DNA of 64,000 bases from Symsagittifera roscoffensis (lineage: Eukaryota; Xenacoelomorpha; Acoela; Convolutidae): the NCBI RefSeq assembly GCF_963678635.1, contig NC_087062.1, positions 22,663,870 through 22,727,869 on the forward strand. Reading direction: 5' to 3'. Positions 32,286 through 45,165 of the stretch are shown here, piece by piece. The position numbers were made by a program, and so were the translations under genes. The notes below the pieces were generated by a model that was not told the origin of the DNA, did not search any database, and was given only the letters and a program-made list of their open reading frames with translations. Positions within the stretch are counted from its first letter, which is position 1. Every line of letters begins with the position of its first letter.

Positions 32286-34592
32286 TAGTGTTTTTATGGC
32301 GCTCCGGGGTGTTTTGACGACATCAAGACTACGGGATCAAACCCACTTGACACAGCTACGGGCTACATGCCTACTCTAGAGTACCGGTGATTTGTATGGT
32401 TCAACGGGAACGTGTCGATCTTCTAGTTGTACCGTGATAGCTGTTTAAGAAAACTCGAGAAATTTTCCCGGCGCGCTTTCCGATACGAGGCCCAGCTAAA
32501 CGAATAAGTGGGCCACTAGGGGGACAAAAACAGGTAAAAGACAAAAAGCGAAACAAAAAACTGAAAATATTAGAAATAGTAAGAAAAAACTGTTAAAAAT
32601 TGGAAAAAGGACATTGGCTTTGGTTTTCAGATTATATGGATCAAACCTTCAAATTAATTAAAATAGTATACTCATACTGTTTTCAATAAGACCGATTGTT
32701 TCGATCAAAATAGCAAACTTTCAGCAGGTGCCCGAGTTCAGGGCATTGAAAGGGTTTTCAGATAGCCGTGCAATTTTAGAGGACCACTGGGAGACTAGAC
32801 TGGAACAAGTGACTGAGAAGAGACTACCAACAGCGTGACCAGAGCAGTGCAGCAGTGAGAAAGGATTACAGGGCTGTTCTGTTTGGTCACACGGGTATCG
32901 TTAAAGTCCACTTTATACTCTAGGAGATAAGTGTAAAAATGAATGAGCGGGTCCCCACAGTTTTGAGGATTTTTTTTTATTTGAGCAGAGCTTGAAAACA
33001 GGTTATACGGACTTTCTCTCGAGAAGTTTAGCACCCATCGCGCTTTGGGTATTTTTCGACCTAAGTGGGGGACTAGATAAGGGGGAGGTTAGAAAGGGGG
33101 CTGGTTAAGATAAAGGTTGGTGGTTGGAAATTGTAAAAAGGGGACTTATTTACAGTAACTATAAATCGATATCGTCGATTTAGTTAGAATAGATTAACTA
33201 GAGTCTCAAAACAAGAACTGGAACGCAAAGGTACCCGATAGTAAAGTCAAATTAGGGTAGATAACCTGACCTGATTGTGTGGGGAGATCGGAAATAGACC
33301 GTTCTTGGAACCCAATAGATGAACGCCCCATAAGAACATTAGAAGAGCAGGAAAAACGTGTGACAGTTAGATACCAGACATTTTTTCGAAAAACAGTCCT
33401 TGTTGATTTTGCATTTTGGATATATACATTTTTATTGTTTTTTTTGTTTTCCTTATTGACTTTTACTGTTTTTGAAACAGATTTTAAAGTTTTACGAAGA
33501 AGTGGTGCACTTGCATTTGTATTTCAACTTTTCAAACGAGTTCTAGAGGTGGTACAGGGATAGTGGATAAAGCGTCCAGACACTGGAGCTACTGTAGTGG
33601 AAAAGTTCACAAGAGTTTTGGAGGGAGCCCCGGGATTGCAATCTATGGGTCTCATCACTTGAGTCCTGGGATAGTGATTTAAGGGTCCCAACACCTGATC
33701 TTAGGGTCCTAACACTTAAGCTAATGATTCCAGAACTGGAGCTAAGGGTCCCAAAACTTGATCTAAGGGTCGCAGAACTTGAGCTGAGGGTCCCAACACT
33801 TGATCTAAGGGTCCCAACACTTGATCTAAGGGTCCCAACATTTAATCTAAGGGTCGCAGAACTTGAGCTGAGGGTCCCAACACTTGATCTAAGGGTCCCA
33901 ACACTTGATCTAAGGGTCCCAACATTTAATCTAAGGGTCACAAAACTTGAGCTAAGGGTACCAGCACTTGAGCTAAGGGTCTCAACACTTGATCTAAGGG
34001 TCCCTACACTTGGGCTAAGGGTCCCAGCACTTGAGCTAAGGGTCCCAACACTTGAACTAAGGGTTCCAATACATGATCTAAGGGTCCCAACACTTGAGCT
34101 AAGATTCCCAACATTTGTGCTAAGGGTCAAACACTTGAGCTAAGGATTCCAGCACTTGATCTAAGGACCCCAACACTTGAGCTAAGGGTCCCAGCACTTG
34201 AGGTGAGGGTCGCAACACAATTGCTAAGGGTCCCAACACTTGATCACTTGATCTAAGGGTCCAAAAGTCCCTAAATTCCCAGGATTGGCAAATAGAATTA
34301 GAATTGGCAAGTTGGAATTCGAATTGTGGAATAATATTAGCCTGAAATTGTTTTAACAAGTTTTTAAGAACATAAAGGTTTTTTTTTTAATTTTTAATTG
34401 CATTTTTAAAGCAAAAACTGTACATAGTCAGAATTGAAGATAAAAGATAAATTGAGAATAAACACCAGGAAGAGAAAAAGAAAGTCATTACCAGAGAGGC
34501 AAGGGTTAGGACTTAGGCAAAACCAACAGTCAACGCAAAGGAAACAAACACCAACAAATCCTTAAAAAAAAAGAAAAAAAATTTCACTTAAC
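32286..34592 (+). other. Leader of unit 2, including the 21-bp minisatellite (33676-34262)
   Basis: Same as 26105-28600 except that the minisatellite is 189 bp (exactly nine 21-bp units) shorter and a few single bases differ. No supported gene. Confidence 0.85.
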
Positions 34593-36653
34593 ATGGTCTG
34601 CACCAGAAGCAACAAGGGGCAGAAGACTGAAGAAAAGCAAATCAATTAAAATAGTATGCCCGTAACGGAAATTGATCTAGAGACGCCAGAGCAGAGCCTA
34701 GATGGCGAGGAACAAAAAACGACGAAATCGACGCCTATGCCGAATGTAGAAGAACAAGAAACAAAGACAATTGAGTTCCCACCGATAGGCAATGGAGACA
34801 AAATCACTATCAACACGCCTGAGACGATAAAGGACGACGATTCGCACGCAAATAGAACGTCGTTCACGGAGAAACTTGCGGCGACGGTCGGAATGAAACC
34901 AAGAGAGAAGGAGGATGTGACAACAACGACCGAAAAAGGCAAAATCTTTGGTACCCTTTCCACGATAACCACAGAAGCTGGCCAGGGGAGGGACCAAACA
35001 AGGGAAGGCGCAGTGGTTCACCAAAGTGGTCAAGCAGCGGAAACAAGATTAAGGCTTGTTGAGTTAGGGGAACTGACGTCAAAGCTGGAACAGATAGCAA
35101 TTGAGGAAGGAATTACGGCATAACAAGAATGAGTATCTAGACAACTGCTTCATCCTAGCGAGGACCACTGAAAAAAAGCTACAACAGATGGCGGAAAGGT
35201 GGAAACAACGGATGAGGAGCGAGAAAAACTTATCAAAAAGGATATGAAAGAATTGAAGAAGTGGTACGAGACCGTAAATGATAAGTTATGGAATCTTCAG
35301 AGGAAAATAGATACGATGAGCGAAGAACAAGTAGCAAATTCGTGTGCCATACAATCGAAATTAGACATGCTCCTGAGAAAATCTATTGCTCAAGAGAAAA
35401 CGATACGGGACAAAACAGAAAGGTCGACCGGATCAAGGGTGGACTTTGTGGAACCTCAAAGTAAAAAGCAGGAATCGACACCGTTACCAATGATCAACAA
35501 CAGGAAAGGATCATGTGTGAGCAAGTCGGCTACAAAAGGAGAAGTGTCGAACTCAACAAGGATACCTAGGGAATCGAGCGCACACATGAGTGTAACACCT
35601 GATGCCATGACGTGGGAGAATACTTGGGAAACGATGAACTGGACGCTTGAAGCATTCCCAACAAGAAATGCAGAGTCGAGTGATAGAGGAGGAGGTAAAA
35701 CGAGAAAGACCTTTAAGAAACAAAAAGAATTCAAGGAGGACTCAAACGTTTGCATAGAAACGGTTGTGCAAAGTGTGGGTTGAGGCGGTAAGACTACGTC
35801 TGGAGCAGGAAAACCTGAACGATGAAAAACAGGACTGCACAGCGATACTGAGCAACCTGGAGGGCATGGCACTGTAGTGCGTAGTAGCCAAAAAGGAAGT
35901 GGAACAAGACACTGCAGACAAAATTTTTACAATGCTGCTAAATCGCTTTGGATTCGCAATGAAGGGACATCAAGCCATGATGAGATGTGAGAAAAGGAGA
36001 CAGAGAGATGATGAATCAATTGACCAATTTCTAGGTGATCTTGAGAGCCTGAGAAGGAGAAGTGATCCAGAGGAATCGACTAAAAGGAGGAACTTTAGCA
36101 TTGCCTCAAAGTTTAATGATGGGGTGAAGAGTGATGACCGAAGAACAATGTTGGCAACATACTACACGCTTTCGAAAGACCAGGCACCAACCCCAGAAGA
36201 GATTTGACAGAAGTCTAGCGAGCAAATGTTGATGAAACCGATGAACTACTCATTTTCAGACAGCAGGAACCTGCAAGGAAGAAGCCAACAGCAGAGGTCG
36301 TCATGGTACAAGCCAAGAGATGATATGGACAAATAAAGGTCATGGGAAAATTGTGGCTCGGCAGATCACCATGTATCGGATTGCACCACTTACAAGCAGG
36401 GCATGAGTGCTTGGGATACACGCCTGATGAAGAGGACTCGAGTCAGGTGGAAGATCACAAATTTTATAGTGGCTTGATAATTAAAAGAGGCGCCAGGCGT
36501 TTTTTCTGCAGTCAAGAGGGACGCTTCAGGATGGACTGTCCCCTGTTTTGGGAAGCACCGAAGAATCAGAGTCAACCAAAACACGAACCTGCATTTGTTG
36601 CGGTGCCAAACACCAGGAACGGACAAGCTGAGAAGCGGCAGGAGGTGAAATAA
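34593..36653 (+). pseudogene. Gag of unit 2
   Basis: Near-identical to 28601-30658: same early TAA after EEKQIN, same frame breaks, same TAG after EGMAL and the same decayed zinc knuckle. It differs by one inserted Asp codon (DDDSH against DDSH) and scattered single bases. Shared inactivating changes show that gag was already dead when the segment duplicated. Confidence 0.85.
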
Positions 36654-37169
36654 CGATTAAGACTGTAAAAGCCGTGACTAAAGTGAGAGAGGCCGGGGGG
36701 CTGAGGCAAGGAGTTCACTAGGAATAGATAACGAGAAAGCAGCTGTAGAGGCTATCAACAAGGTGAAACAGGACTTGGCGACCAAAGAAACTGAACATTG
36801 GCTAAAACAAGAGACAGGCAGACAAAACCAGAGTTAGAGACCAGTGATTATCCGACAACCACGAGTAACTGCTTCACCTTGAAAATGGTGACCAGGAAAC
36901 CCTTCGGAATCACGAAGATTGGTGCGAGAATCATGTCAATAATCACGGTTGGTGGCCATGAGGTAACGAGGAATCCGAGTGAGCTCAGCGATCAAACACT
37001 AATGCACATGGAGGTTTTTGCTCACTAGTTACGCTCCCTCAGCCCACAAACTCCTTCTAAAGAACTCAGGGCACTACTCACGAGAGGTGGTGGTAAAACG
37101 ATTAGGATAGACAGCAGGTACACGGAAGTCTATGATCCAAATAGATACAAAAACATCTATACAAAAACA

Positions 37170-37888
37170 ATGATAACGTGTGACGAAGATCTTGCCGATC
37201 AAATCTGCGTAGGTCGAGAAGAACTCAAGGCGAGATCGATAGGGCACTGCAAAAACGCCATGCATCTGGGAAAAGAAGCAGAAGTATCCGCACATGTACT
37301 ATACATAAGCGGAAAGAAGACCCAACTACGAGGATTGTTGTATACAGGGGCTGTCTTGAGCTTAATACCATTAGAAACCTGGAAAACAATGGGATTCGAC
37401 AAAGACGATCTGATAGATTCAAGGATACGGCTGTCAACGGCAAACAATGGGTCATTAAGGGTCCTAGGTAGAACACTGATCATAGCTTTGAATCTGGTGA
37501 ACACAATCTGTGGTTGAGATTTCTGGTGGTGGAGAATCTAGATGAGTCTGATCAATTCACATTAGGAAGAGATTTTATCAGGATTTTTGATGTAACGACT
37601 GATCTTAACAATGCGATGTTCAGGATTCAAAACTCGGAAAGGAAGTACGTAATTAAACGGATAAATTTGATAATGGCGAATGAAAATAAAGCTCCAGTTT
37701 TCTTGAGTAGGAGGGTGAGGTTGAAAGCGAACGCGGCGGCAATAGTAAAATTGAGAATGAAAAACTATAATGAACTAAGTGACAACAAACAATTATGCAT
37801 AGACCGAATCCGAATAGTCAAAGTGCTGCTATTTCAGGAAGATAATTCTCGATCACCCAGAGTGGACTCTGCGTCAGTGTCTTGTTGA
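37170..37888 (+). pseudogene. Protease of unit 2 continuing to the protease-RT junction
   Basis: Carries the same LLYTGAVLSLIP with Tyr for the catalytic Asp. After a frame change at about 37515 it reads on through FTLGRDFIRIFDVTTDL, NENKAPVFLSRRVRLKAN and LRMKNYNELSDNKQ, which link to the RT region in copy B. It is broken at about 37800. At about 38012 the element is joined to an internal gag position. Confidence 0.8.
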
Positions 37889-38012
37889 AAACTCTTGATT
37901 TACCAATCACAATCCAGAGGGGGAGGAAGCTGGGATACGCACTGCCAGTAAAAACCAGAAATTACTGATAATGTAAAAGAAAATGAAGATCTTGATTTTC
38001 CAAATCACAAAG

Positions 38013-39674
38013 ACCAAACAAGGGAAGGCGCAGTGGTTCACCAAATCGGTCAAGCAGCGGAAACAAAATTAAAGCTTATTGAGTTAGGGGAACTGACGTC
38101 AAAGTTGGAACAGATAGAAATTGAGGAAGGAATTACGGCATAACAAGAATGAGTATCTAGACAACTGCTTCATCTTAGCAAGGACCACTGAAAAAAAGCT
38201 ACAACAGATGGCGGACAAGGTGGAAACAACGGATGAGGAGCGAGAGAAACTTATCAAAAAGGATATGGAAGAACTGAAGAAGTGGTACGAGACCGTAAAT
38301 GATAAGTTATGGAATCTTGAGAGGAAAATAGATACGATGAGCGAAGAACAAGTAGCAAATTCGTGTGCCATACAATCGAAATTAGACATGCTCCTGAGAA
38401 AATCTATTGCTCAAGAGAAAACGATACGGGACAAAACAGAAAGGTCGACCGGATCAAGGGTGGACTTTGTGGAACCTCAAAGTAAAAAGCAGGAATCGAC
38501 ACCGTTACCAATGATCAACAACAGGAAAGGATCATGTGTGAGCAAGTCGGCTACAAAAGGAGAAGTGTCGAACTCAACAAGGATACCTAGGGAATCGAAC
38601 GCACACATGAGTGTAACACCTGATGCCATGACGTGGGCGAATACTTGGGAAACGATGAACTGGACGCTTGAAGCATTCCCAACAAGAAATGCAGAGTCGA
38701 GTGATAGAGGAGGAGGTAAAACGAGAAAGACCTTTAAGAAACAAAAAGAGTTCAAGGAGGACTCAAACGGTTACATAGAAACGGTTGTGCAAAGTGTGGG
38801 TTGAGGCGGTAAGACTACGTCTGGAGCAGAAAAATCTGAACGTTGAAATACAGGCCTGCACAGCGATACTAAGCAACCTGGAGGGCATGGTACTGAAGTG
38901 CGTGGTAGCCAAAAAGGAAGTGGAACAAGACACTGCAGACAAAATGTTTACAATGCTGCTAAATTGCTTTGGATTCGCAATGAAGGGATATCAAGCCATG
39001 ATGAGATGTGAGAAAAGGAGACAGAGAGATGATAAATCAATTGACCAATTGCTAGGTGATCTTGAGAGCCTGAGAACGAGAAGTGATCCAGAGGAGTCGA
39101 CTAAAAGGAGGAACTTTAGCATTGCCTCAAATTTTAATGATGGGGTGAAGAGTGATGACCGAAGAACAATGTTGGCAACATACTACACGCTTTCGAAAGA
39201 CCAGGCACCAACCCCAGAAGAGATGTGACAGAAGTCTAGCGAGTAAGTGTTGATGAAACCGATGAACTACTCATTTTCAGACAGCAGGAACCTGCAAGGG
39301 GGAAGCCAACAGCAGAGGTCGTCATGGTACAAGCCAAGAGATGATATGGACAAATAAAGGTCATGGGCAAATTGTGGCTCGGCAGATCACCATGTATCGG
39401 ATTGCACCACTTACAAGCAGGGCATGAGTGCTTGGGATACACGCCTGATGAATAGGACTCGAGTCAAGTGGAAGATCACGAGTTTTATTGTGGCTTGATA
39501 TTTAAAAGAGGCGCCAGGCGTTTTTTCTGCAGTCAAGAGGGACGCTTCAGGATGGACTGTCCCCTGTTTTGGGAAGCACCGAAGAATCAGAGTCAACCAA
39601 AACACAAACCTGCAATTGCTGCGGTGCAAAACACCAGGAATATACAAGCTGAGAAGCGGCAGGCAGTGAAATAA
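38013..39674 (+). pseudogene. Gag of copy D
   Basis: Frame is better kept than in C: open across the position where C lost one base (ADKVETTDEER), and 38785-39228 is open across the position of C's TAG (EGMVLKCVVAKKEVEQD). Capsid-like FGFAMKGYQAMMRCEKRR is present. It breaks at 38802 and 39226. The zinc knuckle at about 39520-39560 has the same Arg replacements as C. Confidence 0.82.
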
Positions 39675-39702
39675 CGATTAAGACTGTAAAGGCTATGTAA
39701 AA

Positions 39703-40033
39703 ACAAGATAAGGACAAAACAGGGATTGCTTGCGAGCTGGGGCTGTTCCAATGAAAGAAGATGCACTCTGGCCTCTGCAACGCGACAGCCACAATTCAGC
39801 GACTGATGGCGCAGGCATTAACGAGTGTGACGAAGAAATATGGCAACTTCGTGATGTGTTTCGTGGATGACTTGGTGACCGCGAGACCTAACCCTAGAGG
39901 ACCATATCGAGCGACTGGACCAAATGTTTGCATGCATGAAAAGGGCAGGACTGAAATGCAAACCCTCGAAAAGTGAACTTCTAAAGGACTCGATAAGAAA
40001 CCTTGGGAGGGTGGTAGATAAGCATGGCATCCG
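39703..40033 (+). pseudogene. Reverse transcriptase of copy D, C-terminal half
   Basis: Starts at DKTGIACELGLFQ after a deletion from gag. GLCNATATIQRLMAQAL and CFVDDLVTARP follow, so the active site is FVDD where copy B has YVDD. The frame changes near 39890. KCKPSKSELLKDSI shows the Ser codon that became TGA in copy B. Confidence 0.85.
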
Positions 40034-40447
40034 ATGCAACAAATCATGAGGCATAAAGGCAAGAAGTTTACAAGGAATAACGCGGCGGAAGAGTCTTTTC
40101 AAAGAATAAAAAAAGAATTGAGTGAAGCACCGGTGCTAGGTATTCCTACAGAGAAGGGAATGTACGTAATGAACACTGTCGCATCGGTGGTCGCAGTTTC
40201 GGGGATACTTCATCAAGAACAGTAACGGAATGGGAGAACATTCTTGAGACCAATATCACACGGGAGCAAAGTCTTGAGCGACTGGGAAAAGAAGTACGGT
40301 GCACCCAAGTCGGAGATGTTCCCGGTTTTCAACCTTGTGGAAAAGTATAAGACATATCTGAGACGCGAGCCTTTCAAATTACGGATCGACAACAGGGCAC
40401 TCAGTTGGCTGAAGACGTACTCAATGAATCAAAGCTACATTGGGTGA
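40034..40447 (+). pseudogene. RNase H of copy D
   Basis: Same domain as in B (RHKGKKFTRNNAAEESFQRI). The first catalytic motif reads NTVAS instead of DTDAS. A TAA follows HQEQ at 40223-40225. RIDNRALSW keeps the last Asp, and the Glu motif is KSEMFPVF. Confidence 0.85.
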
Positions 40448-41451
40448 TGGATAGTGCGGTTGAAGGTTACACTATGTTAATTGAAGATAGATCGAGGTAC
40501 AAACACCAAAGTTCCGACAGCTTGAGTAAGAAATCGGAATTCTACGAGAAACAGGAGCAGAGGGAGGCTGATAGGCCTCGGATCAAAGATGGTTTCTCAT
40601 TTTTGGACAGGGAAACGTATGATAACCTACCGCTCACGAGATGGCGCGACAAATCAGGCAAACCGATAGAAGACCATCCCGGATTACCCACTAAGCATCG
40701 GGAAACTGCAATTCTGAAGAGAAAATCAGGGATGCCGATCGAAATCATGCTCAAGTCAAAGTTAGTCAGAGAGACGCTAAAGACGAAAGGATCTGACCCC
40801 GACGAAGTTAAAACAGGAAAGGCGACGGTAGGGCAGGATTTGATGAGATTGCTGGAGAGATTGGCCGATGACAAACCCGTGGTCTCAACCAGAAGAAATG
40901 ATGAACCGGAAATCACCATAATGAGAAGAGAAGAGGTCTCACGTGATGTAGACTCAATGAAAGCCGTGGAATCAGGAAACAAAGAGATGGTACGAACATT
41001 GTTCGAGAAAATCTCGGAGGACATACTCCGGCGAACAACGCTACGAAGGAAGAAAGTGTGGTTCAAAGAGGAAGTTGAAGATCTCGGACTAGGTCAAGAG
41101 TACGGGGATCCGCCGCCACAAGAAAGGGATGGTGAAGAGGAACATTTGTCCGGGAGTCAGAAGAATGAGACGAAGGAGATCATGGGAAGGATAGTATGCG
41201 TTAAGCTTAAGGACGATATCCACAATCCAGGGGACCTGAATGGACAAATGATGGCACTGAAGGAGCACGTCGAAACGAGGTACCAGCTATCGGATCCGGT
41301 ACAAGTCCAGAGGAACGACAAAATAGCGAGTAATCTCTCCAAATGGATACGAACGGGAGTGAAGGAAAAAGGAGACCTGGAGGAGGATAGCAACAAGATC
41401 TTGAGCCAGTTCTCAAGGAAAGTCAGGTCTTTTCTACCACGTAACGGATGA
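40405..41451 (+). pseudogene. RNase H-integrase linker of copy D (longest intact version)
   Basis: 348 residues. It begins inside RNase H in a second frame, then YKHQSSDSLSKKSEFYEKQ (the usual RNase H/integrase border). About 270 residues of unknown family follow: DRETYDNLPLTRWRDK, SGMPIEIMLKSKLVRETLK, a run of Glu/Asp/Arg-rich segments, GRIVCVKLKDDIHNPGDL and SNLSKWIRTGVKEKGDLEED. The size and conservation in A, B and D suggest a real domain. Confidence 0.65.
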
Positions 41452-42131
41452 CTTGGTTGTCTGCAGGAGAAGAGACGAAGAGAAAACACTACACAAGCAT
41501 AACCTCATCATATTACCACAGCTGACTCAAACGGAAGTGTTGATCAGATCGCACGATCAGATGGGATATCAAGAAACAGACAAGGAGCAAGAAAAAATAT
41601 AACACCCATCTGACTGGCCAGGAATGAAAAAAGCTTGTGAGAGATGGGTGAATGCATGTTTGTCGTGTTTGCAAGTGAAAGACCCAAGAAAAAAAGTTCC
41701 CTCTCAAATCCGTGGAAAGCTCAGAATTCAACAAGGTTGTGCAGACAAATCACCAAAATTTCTGCATGACAGATTCGGGGTATAACCAGATACTGGTAAT
41801 CATAGATCAATTCACGAAACTGGCGGAAGCAGTACCATGTCAGACAACCTCGGCAGAGGAAACCTGCGACGACTTGACAACGCACTGGATATCGCGGTAT
41901 AGTTGTCCGATGACCTTCCAATCAGATAACGGGAAAGCCTTCATTTGAGATCTGACAAAAGAACTCATGAGAAGATTCTACATTGCACAAGCACACTCGA
42001 CGACCTACCATCCACAGACGAATAGACTATTAGAGAGGCAAAACAGAACGCTAGTGAGTATGCTCATGGTATATTGCTCGAGGTATATGACGGACTTGGA
42101 CCAACATTTGCCGCAAGTGGTGGGAGCGTAA
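41452..42131 (+). pseudogene. Integrase of copy D, zinc finger and core
   Basis: The zinc finger is damaged (HDQMGY where A has HDQMGH; TAA at about 41600), but NACLSCLQVK is kept. In the core the first catalytic Asp is Asn (QTNHQ). QSDNGKAF keeps the second, and LLERQNRTL keeps the Glu. A TGA stands after KAFI at 41946-41948. After LPQVVGA the sequence jumps to the second frame (2.9 kb missing, including the macro domain). Confidence 0.88.
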
Positions 42132-43205
42132 AATACCTTTGATGACGCGATTGAGACCAGATTCTAGGATGGACGTTGATGAGACTCCAAGGTCGGCTGG
42201 CCGCTTTAACCTGGACCGCGTAGCCCAGGAGCAAATGAATGAGGGCCTGAACACATGGACGCCACCAGAACCCGTCCCATCCTTGAGAGATCTGGAGTCA
42301 GATCGAATCAAACCACTAATGAACATTGCACTACCGGGTCCGACACCCAACTCAATTAGTGGTAGTCAGGCTGGCGCGGGGACGTTACGTCTCAAGGAGT
42401 TGCAAGAGAGGCTGCAGGCAAGGACTTCTGAGAGCCCATCATGTGAGGCGGAGCCACGCACTTGGAAGGAACACCCAGTAAGGAGTGTCATGATTGCCAC
42501 CTACAAAACTAACACAGATGGCGCATACCACCGACACAACCAGGATGATTGGACGGCGGGGCAATGCGAGAGGAGGGACGCCATCCATGACGCGTCTTGA
42601 GTGCAAAACTTCACCTAGCCCAGACTACCATAAGGCACGGTCCACTTGATCAATAGGAACAATCTTGTCAGGGTCCTGACGAGGATCTAGGCGCACTGGC
42701 AGGTGGGAATCTTGAGTTTCTCGGGTGCAGCAATGCCCCAGATCTTGGCGTCGCTAGAGATGCTGGAAATGGTTAAGGTGTGCACGTTCACCCTAATGAT
42801 GGGAACTAATGATGTTTCTAGGGGCGAATCGTGGAAGATGATGAGGCTTCAGGACAAGGTGAAATGCATTCTTGAGGAGCTGAGGATCTACTTGCACCCT
42901 ACGGTGCTCACGATCTGTACGGTTCTCTACAGTATGATGGCAGACCAGAACGCGATGAACATGAATGAGAGGGTGCGCCACTCTAACTATATAATCAGGC
43001 AAATACAAGAGAAGCGTCCTGCCCGTGAGGCTGTCGCGAGAATGATTGAGGATTCCCTGCCGCAGAACTCATCTTCGGACGGCATCACTTTCGATAAGCC
43101 CGAGGGCGCGGAGTGGCTGAATGGTGTGTTTCAGGGACATATCGACAATCTAGAGTCGGATCTGGTGGAGACCAATCAATTCAGGCCTGTGGCTGACCGA
43201 TTGTG
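42132..43205 (+). pseudogene. SGNH hydrolase region of copy D
   Basis: Starts near RLRPDSRMDVDETPRS (equivalent of 4200 in copy A), broken by TGA 42598 and resumed at about 42640. The GDS box has become RNN (codons near 42655), so the nucleophile is lost. LSFSGAAMP, MGTNDVSRGES and SSDGITFDKPEGAEWLNG remain, with His to Thr in the last. The frame here runs unbroken across the position of copy A's frameshift near 5030 (MNERVRHSNYIIRQIQ). It ends in TGA 43203-43205. Confidence 0.82.
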
Positions 43206-44440
43206 AGGGAGAATTGATTCTAGAGGGAGTTCGAGGAGCAACAGAAACGGGCAGCTGGGTTCGACGCCCATGGAGAGGGATGAGGTATAGTGTTCCACGC
43301 CACAAAGCTCTGTGTTCATCAGTAGTAGTGGTGGAGGAGAAGAAGAATATCCGAGCACCGACAGTAGGCCCTGGAGAGTCAAAGGTATCTGGAGCGAGTG
43401 AAAGGATTGGACCGTGAAGATCTGGCCTGCAGAAAAGAGCTTATGAAGCTCTTGGGACTCAAGAGCCTCTCACACGAGGATCTGAGCTATCACTACTGCG
43501 TGGATTGGCTGAAGGCGCATGAAGCGCACTTTTCTCGAGACAAATCCCTGGAACCGGCTGATTTGACTGGGATTTCTAAGAAATCAATCATTGGTCAGTC
43601 AGGTACCGACCGCTTAAGGAATTGGGATGCCCAGGCCTCATCGTGGAAACACCGGAATATCGTACGACTGTATTCAGAATTTGAATTGCGATTCCTACGC
43701 AGTTAGGAGCCGAAAAGCATGGGACCCCCGATACTGCCTACACGGGCCCGAAATAGTCAGAAGATCCAAAATACGGGAAATCCCATGGGACCTCATAGCT
43801 GGCCAAGACTTTGGCAGTTATTGATTGCTCGGACCCTGGAGCAGCGAGAGTGATCATCGTGACGGGGTCAGACTTCGAGGGAACCTCCATGAATATATTT
43901 TGGCCAGAGACGTTGGTGCATCTGCTACCAGGCACGGAACTAAATCAGATGATGACTCCGATTGTGGCGATGACGTCGGAAACGCCGTGTGAGCCGGAGT
44001 TGTTGTTGTTCGCGGGGATAAACGATCATCTGCACGCAGCGGGATTGGTTGAGCACTTGAGAAGTGGTGAGCCGACGCCAAAGAAGATCTGGGAGGCGAT
44101 TCAGACGTTTTTTGCAGCAAGGAATTAGGTGCAGGAGTTGTTGGCTTCTCGATTAGGATCAAAAACAAAAGTGGTATTCACATTATCACCAGGCTATGCA
44201 GGCAAGCCACCAGCTCTGCAGTTCGTGTGCGCGATGCTGATCTTGATAGCAGAAGGCAGCGGTTTGCGGATGCTAATGGCAGCCCCTGATTGGGAGCTTG
44301 AGCCGGTAAAACTGAGACTTCTGAAGTCGGAATGGGCAGATGTATCTCATGCCCTGAGGGGTTTCTATGAGCTTGCAGACATAATGAGTGTGCCGGGTGA
44401 GGTCTTTGTCTTGAGATATCGAATCCGGCTCGGCAACTGA
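43206..44440 (+). pseudogene. Second SGNH-like domain region of copy D
   Basis: Pieces in three frames: DREDLACRKELMKLLGL, HYCVDWLKAHEAHF, then (43811-44128) VIIVTGSDFEGTS and LLLFAGINDHLHAAG. The latter reads as GxND, supporting an SGNH-type fold. TAG at 44126-44128, then ADVSHALRGFYELADIM. It corresponds to 5300-6530 of copy A. Confidence 0.65.
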
Positions 44441-45165
44441 ATTTCAATCCGGAAGTGGGCGATGACCACCCCGTGATAAACCACTTGACCGCCAGTCTGT
44501 GACTTCGGAGCATGGAACTCACAAAAACAGGTTCCACTAGCAGTGCGAGAGGTCCTATCAACGATAGGCAGAACGTGGCGGGAGAAAAAGGAAGATGGCC
44601 ATTCCTGACACGAAGGCTGGAAAATGCGAGAGACAAAACGAGGGAAAGCGCCCCTCCCCTGATCAAGCAGATATGGGAGTTTCTGGATGATCAAATCAAG
44701 ATCTACAAGAAAAGCGAAATGACGGTGGGGACGTTCGTTACATCAGCAAACGAGATCACTATCGCCGGCTTCTGGAGAGAACATGCGAAGGGCAAATTGA
44801 GGACCAGAAAAACATATGAAATCTTGAGATTCTTGAGTCCATGCTGGGAGAACAAGTAAATGGATAAGGTATTCTATGCGGGAAATACCATTTTTGAGGC
44901 ATTCGTGCAAGATATCTTGAGCATATCGATTAAACTACTGCTGGCCCTGTATCTCGTGTATCCCAGGTACCTGATCAACATGGGTCCTGCGTTCATGTTC
45001 AGCAGAGTCGTGGAAACCCTCAGAATCGATGGATACTTGACGCTAATACTCTTGACGCATGGGATCCTGGCGGCATTCCATCGACTGATGAAATATGGGG
45101 AGCCCCTATCAGTGAGGAAAGCCCGCCCGAGTCTTGAGACTTATTCCTACAATTGTGCTGCTTGA
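44441..45165 (+). pseudogene. Helical region of copy D second frame
   Basis: NHLTASL at about 44482 is followed by TGA. Open pieces 44512-44859 and 44860-45165 then match 6610-7380 of copy A (KGRWPFLTRRLENA, FWREHAKGKLRTRK, DGYLTLILLTHGILAAFHRLM). After 45165 the sequence jumps to the equivalent of about 9180 in copy A, so about 1.8 kb is missing. Confidence 0.62.

Larger units (their letters stand above)
31583..37577 (+). repeat. Tandem duplication, unit 2 (5,995 bp)
   Basis: Begins TCGCGACAACTG as at 25402. The junction with unit 1 shares only TC with both parents, so no long homology guided it. It lacks the first 114 LTR bases and the orphan 3' end that precede unit 1. Confidence 0.95.
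25288..38012 (+). mobile_element. LTR retrotransposon copy C: LTR-leader-gag-protease, tandemly duplicated
   Basis: Contains an LTR, primer site, leader with a 21-bp minisatellite, gag and protease, then a near-identical second round from inside the LTR to protease. It continues past the protease to about 38012, where the sequence jumps back to gag (copy D). It has no RT of its own. Stops in gag are shared by both rounds. Confidence 0.88.
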
